This document shows positions 12,849 through 13,542 of a DNA stretch of 13,542 nt, one piece after another. The DNA is taken from the NCBI GenBank assembly GCA_030587405.1, contig JAUQZD010000003.1:1-13542 (forward strand). Reading direction: 5' to 3'. A model generated the notes under the pieces. That model was not told the origin of the DNA. It saw nothing but the letters and a program-made list of their open reading frames with translations, and made no database searches. The position numbers were made by a program, and so were the translations under genes. The stretch is from Candidatus Freyrarchaeum guaymasense. Its GTDB lineage: Archaea; Asgardarchaeota; Jordarchaeia; Jordarchaeales; Freyrarchaeaceae. The stretch's first letter is position 1; each line of letters starts with the position of its first letter.

Positions 12849-12986
12849 CTACACAAGGCGTCTAGTGTTGCTCACATTCGTCCTCCTCCTTCCTCCTATA
12901 ACAACCTCAACAACAAACCTGTTAACTCTCTTAGCAATTACACAATCCACAGAGTTATCTACTCTAACAACCTTCCTCGGCGTCAT
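12849..12986 (-). pseudogene. sfsA: N-terminal remnant of sfsA
   Basis: A 45-codon frame from an ATG at 12986 contains CVIAKRVNRFVVEVVIGGRR and then NVSNTRRLV before a TAG. This is the start of the SfsA family (a nucleic-acid-binding protein with an N-terminal OB fold and C-terminal nuclease-like fold, typically about 230 residues), whose pattern is R-x-N-R-F-[LV]-[AV]-x-V, then N-T-G-R-L-x-E-L-L. The Gly of NTGRL is Arg, and the codon expected for Glu is the TAG; two Leu codons follow it as expected, then homology stops near 12843. The rest of sfsA is not found on the far side of the IS607 element, so more than a simple insertion took place. Confidence 0.65.
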
Positions 12987-13014
12987 AGGCCAATCTACCC
13001 TCACACCATTAACC

Positions 13015-13045
13015 CTTTAAAAAAGAAAAAGGGAAGAGAGGGAAG
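13015..13045 (-). terminator. Pyrimidine-rich terminator after the rubrerythrin gene
   Basis: On the minus strand, starting about 35 bases beyond the rubrerythrin stop, the DNA is almost pure pyrimidine and ends in CCCTTTTTCTTTTTTAAA. Runs of T on the coding strand are the usual archaeal termination signal. Confidence 0.5.
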
Positions 13046-13080
13046 AGAGGGAGAAAGAGATGGTGGTAACCGGCTTCACC

Positions 13081-13542
13081 CTAATATTCTTCGCATTTAA
13101 CTTGGTAATAGCTTCTTGGGTGACCGCAGGATGGACACACTTCTGGCGGCTCTTTTCCATAGTAGACGTAGCCGCACTCCCTGCACACCCACCACACTTC
13201 CTTATCCTTCTTAAATACCGTACCTGCTTCAACTTCTTTCAGTAACTTCTTGAATCTCTCCTCATGGTGTTCTTCGGCTTTAGCTATAGCCCTCAATCTC
13301 CCAGCAATTTCAGGGAAGCCCTCTTCCTCCGCTACATTGGCAAATTCAGGGTACATTGTCGTGTGCTCGTAGTTTTCCCCGGCAATAGCCGCTCTTAAGT
13401 TCTCGGCGGTGCTGCCGAGAGTTAAGGGGGCTACCGCTTCCACCTTAACCTCGTCTATCTTCTCCCCGCTTTTCTCTTTTAACTCGTTAATTAGCTTGAA
13501 CAGCCAGCTTGCATGTTCCTTCTCGTTCTCGGCTGTTATGAG
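13081..13542 (-). CDS. Rubrerythrin, C-terminal part (runs off right edge)
   Basis: The visible 153 residues are a rubrerythrin lacking only its first part. The four-helix ferritin-like portion shows the diiron-ligand helices [20 protein letters not shown] and [11 protein letters not shown], preceded by [15 protein letters not shown]. The C-terminal rubredoxin-like domain binds one iron through C120/C123 (VCRECG) and C136/C139 (VCPSCG). The enzyme reduces hydrogen peroxide in the cytoplasm of anaerobes, with electrons from rubredoxin or ferredoxin. A GTG at 13443 could be mistaken for the start, but the frame continues unbroken to the edge with clear family sequence, so the true start lies outside. 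A T-rich terminator follows it. Confidence 0.93.
   Translation of the reverse strand, partial: LITAENEKEHASWLFKLINELKEKSGEKIDEVKVEAVAPLTLGSTAENLRAAIAGENYEHTTMYPEFANVAEEEGFPEIAGRLRAIAKAEEHHEERFKKLLKEVEAGTVFKKDKEVWWVCRECGYVYYGKEPPEVCPSCGHPRSYYQVKCEEY

Noticed and set aside
13443..13443. GTG at 13443 as the start of the rubrerythrin gene
   Set aside because: The upstream codons to the window edge are in frame and encode clear rubrerythrin helix sequence ([15 protein letters not shown]), so the gene continues beyond the window.
1..13542. tRNA, rRNA or CRISPR sequences
   Set aside because: Looking for T-loop-like GTTCRA strings, rRNA-like segments and regularly spaced repeats on both strands gave nothing outside coding sequence that could be supported.

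Overview
The window looks like a piece of a thermophilic archaeal chromosome, most likely from the Thermoproteota or a related TACK lineage. The reasons are AT-rich TATA-like boxes about 25 bases upstream of leaderless or short-leader starts, frequent GTG and TTG start codons with strong GGAGG sites, AGG/AGA-rich arginine codon use, an ADP-forming acyl-CoA synthetase subunit, a COG0731-type radical SAM enzyme, and an archaeal TnpB of the type with a DED RuvC core. No rRNA or tRNA gene was recognised. The species is not identifiable from what I can see.

Layout from left to right. (1) Positions 1-140 hold the 5' end of a PaaI-like hotdog thioesterase on the minus strand, followed by an unrecognised 138-residue helical protein (231-647). 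(2) Positions 721-2119 form a tight minus-strand operon: a cysteine-rich 4Fe-4S protein, a small two-cluster ferredoxin overlapping it by 7 bases, and an 88-residue nucleotidyltransferase-fold protein with a degraded active site overlapping by 4 bases. (3) Positions 2091-2940 are mostly gene debris, including an unmistakable but frame-broken fragment of a DUF262 (GmrSD/COG1479) protein. (4) Positions 2991-4382 encode the alpha subunit of an NDP-forming acyl-CoA synthetase, without a beta subunit nearby. (5) Positions 4873-5922 (minus) encode a protein with eight DnaJ-type CxxC knuckles and no J domain. (6) Positions 5951-7003 are again mostly debris or non-coding. (7) Positions 7004-9448 hold a second degenerate nucleotidyltransferase-like protein, a four-helix membrane protein, a DUF362 protein divergent from it, and a locus at 8715-9468 that is open on both strands. 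(8) Positions 9690-11336 are a two-gene operon: a tandem winged-helix-like protein and a radical SAM enzyme with a C-terminal winged helix. (9) Positions 11429-12789 are an IS607-type element whose TnpA is cut down to its MerR-like helix-turn-helix and whose TnpB keeps its catalytic triad; a strong hairpin in the 3' end of tnpB is a candidate omega-RNA stem. (10) Immediately beyond the element lies a 45-codon remnant of sfsA, then a rubrerythrin gene running off the right edge.

There is no single large defence or metabolic island here. The common thread is erosion: two nucleotidyltransferases that have lost catalytic residues, a broken GmrSD-type nuclease, a truncated sfsA, and a transposon that kept TnpB and a DNA-binding domain but lost its recombinase. 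The observations most worth testing are the HTH-only/TnpB pair with its hairpin, the Fe-S operon carrying a dead nucleotidyltransferase fold, and the unresolved strand at 8715-9468.
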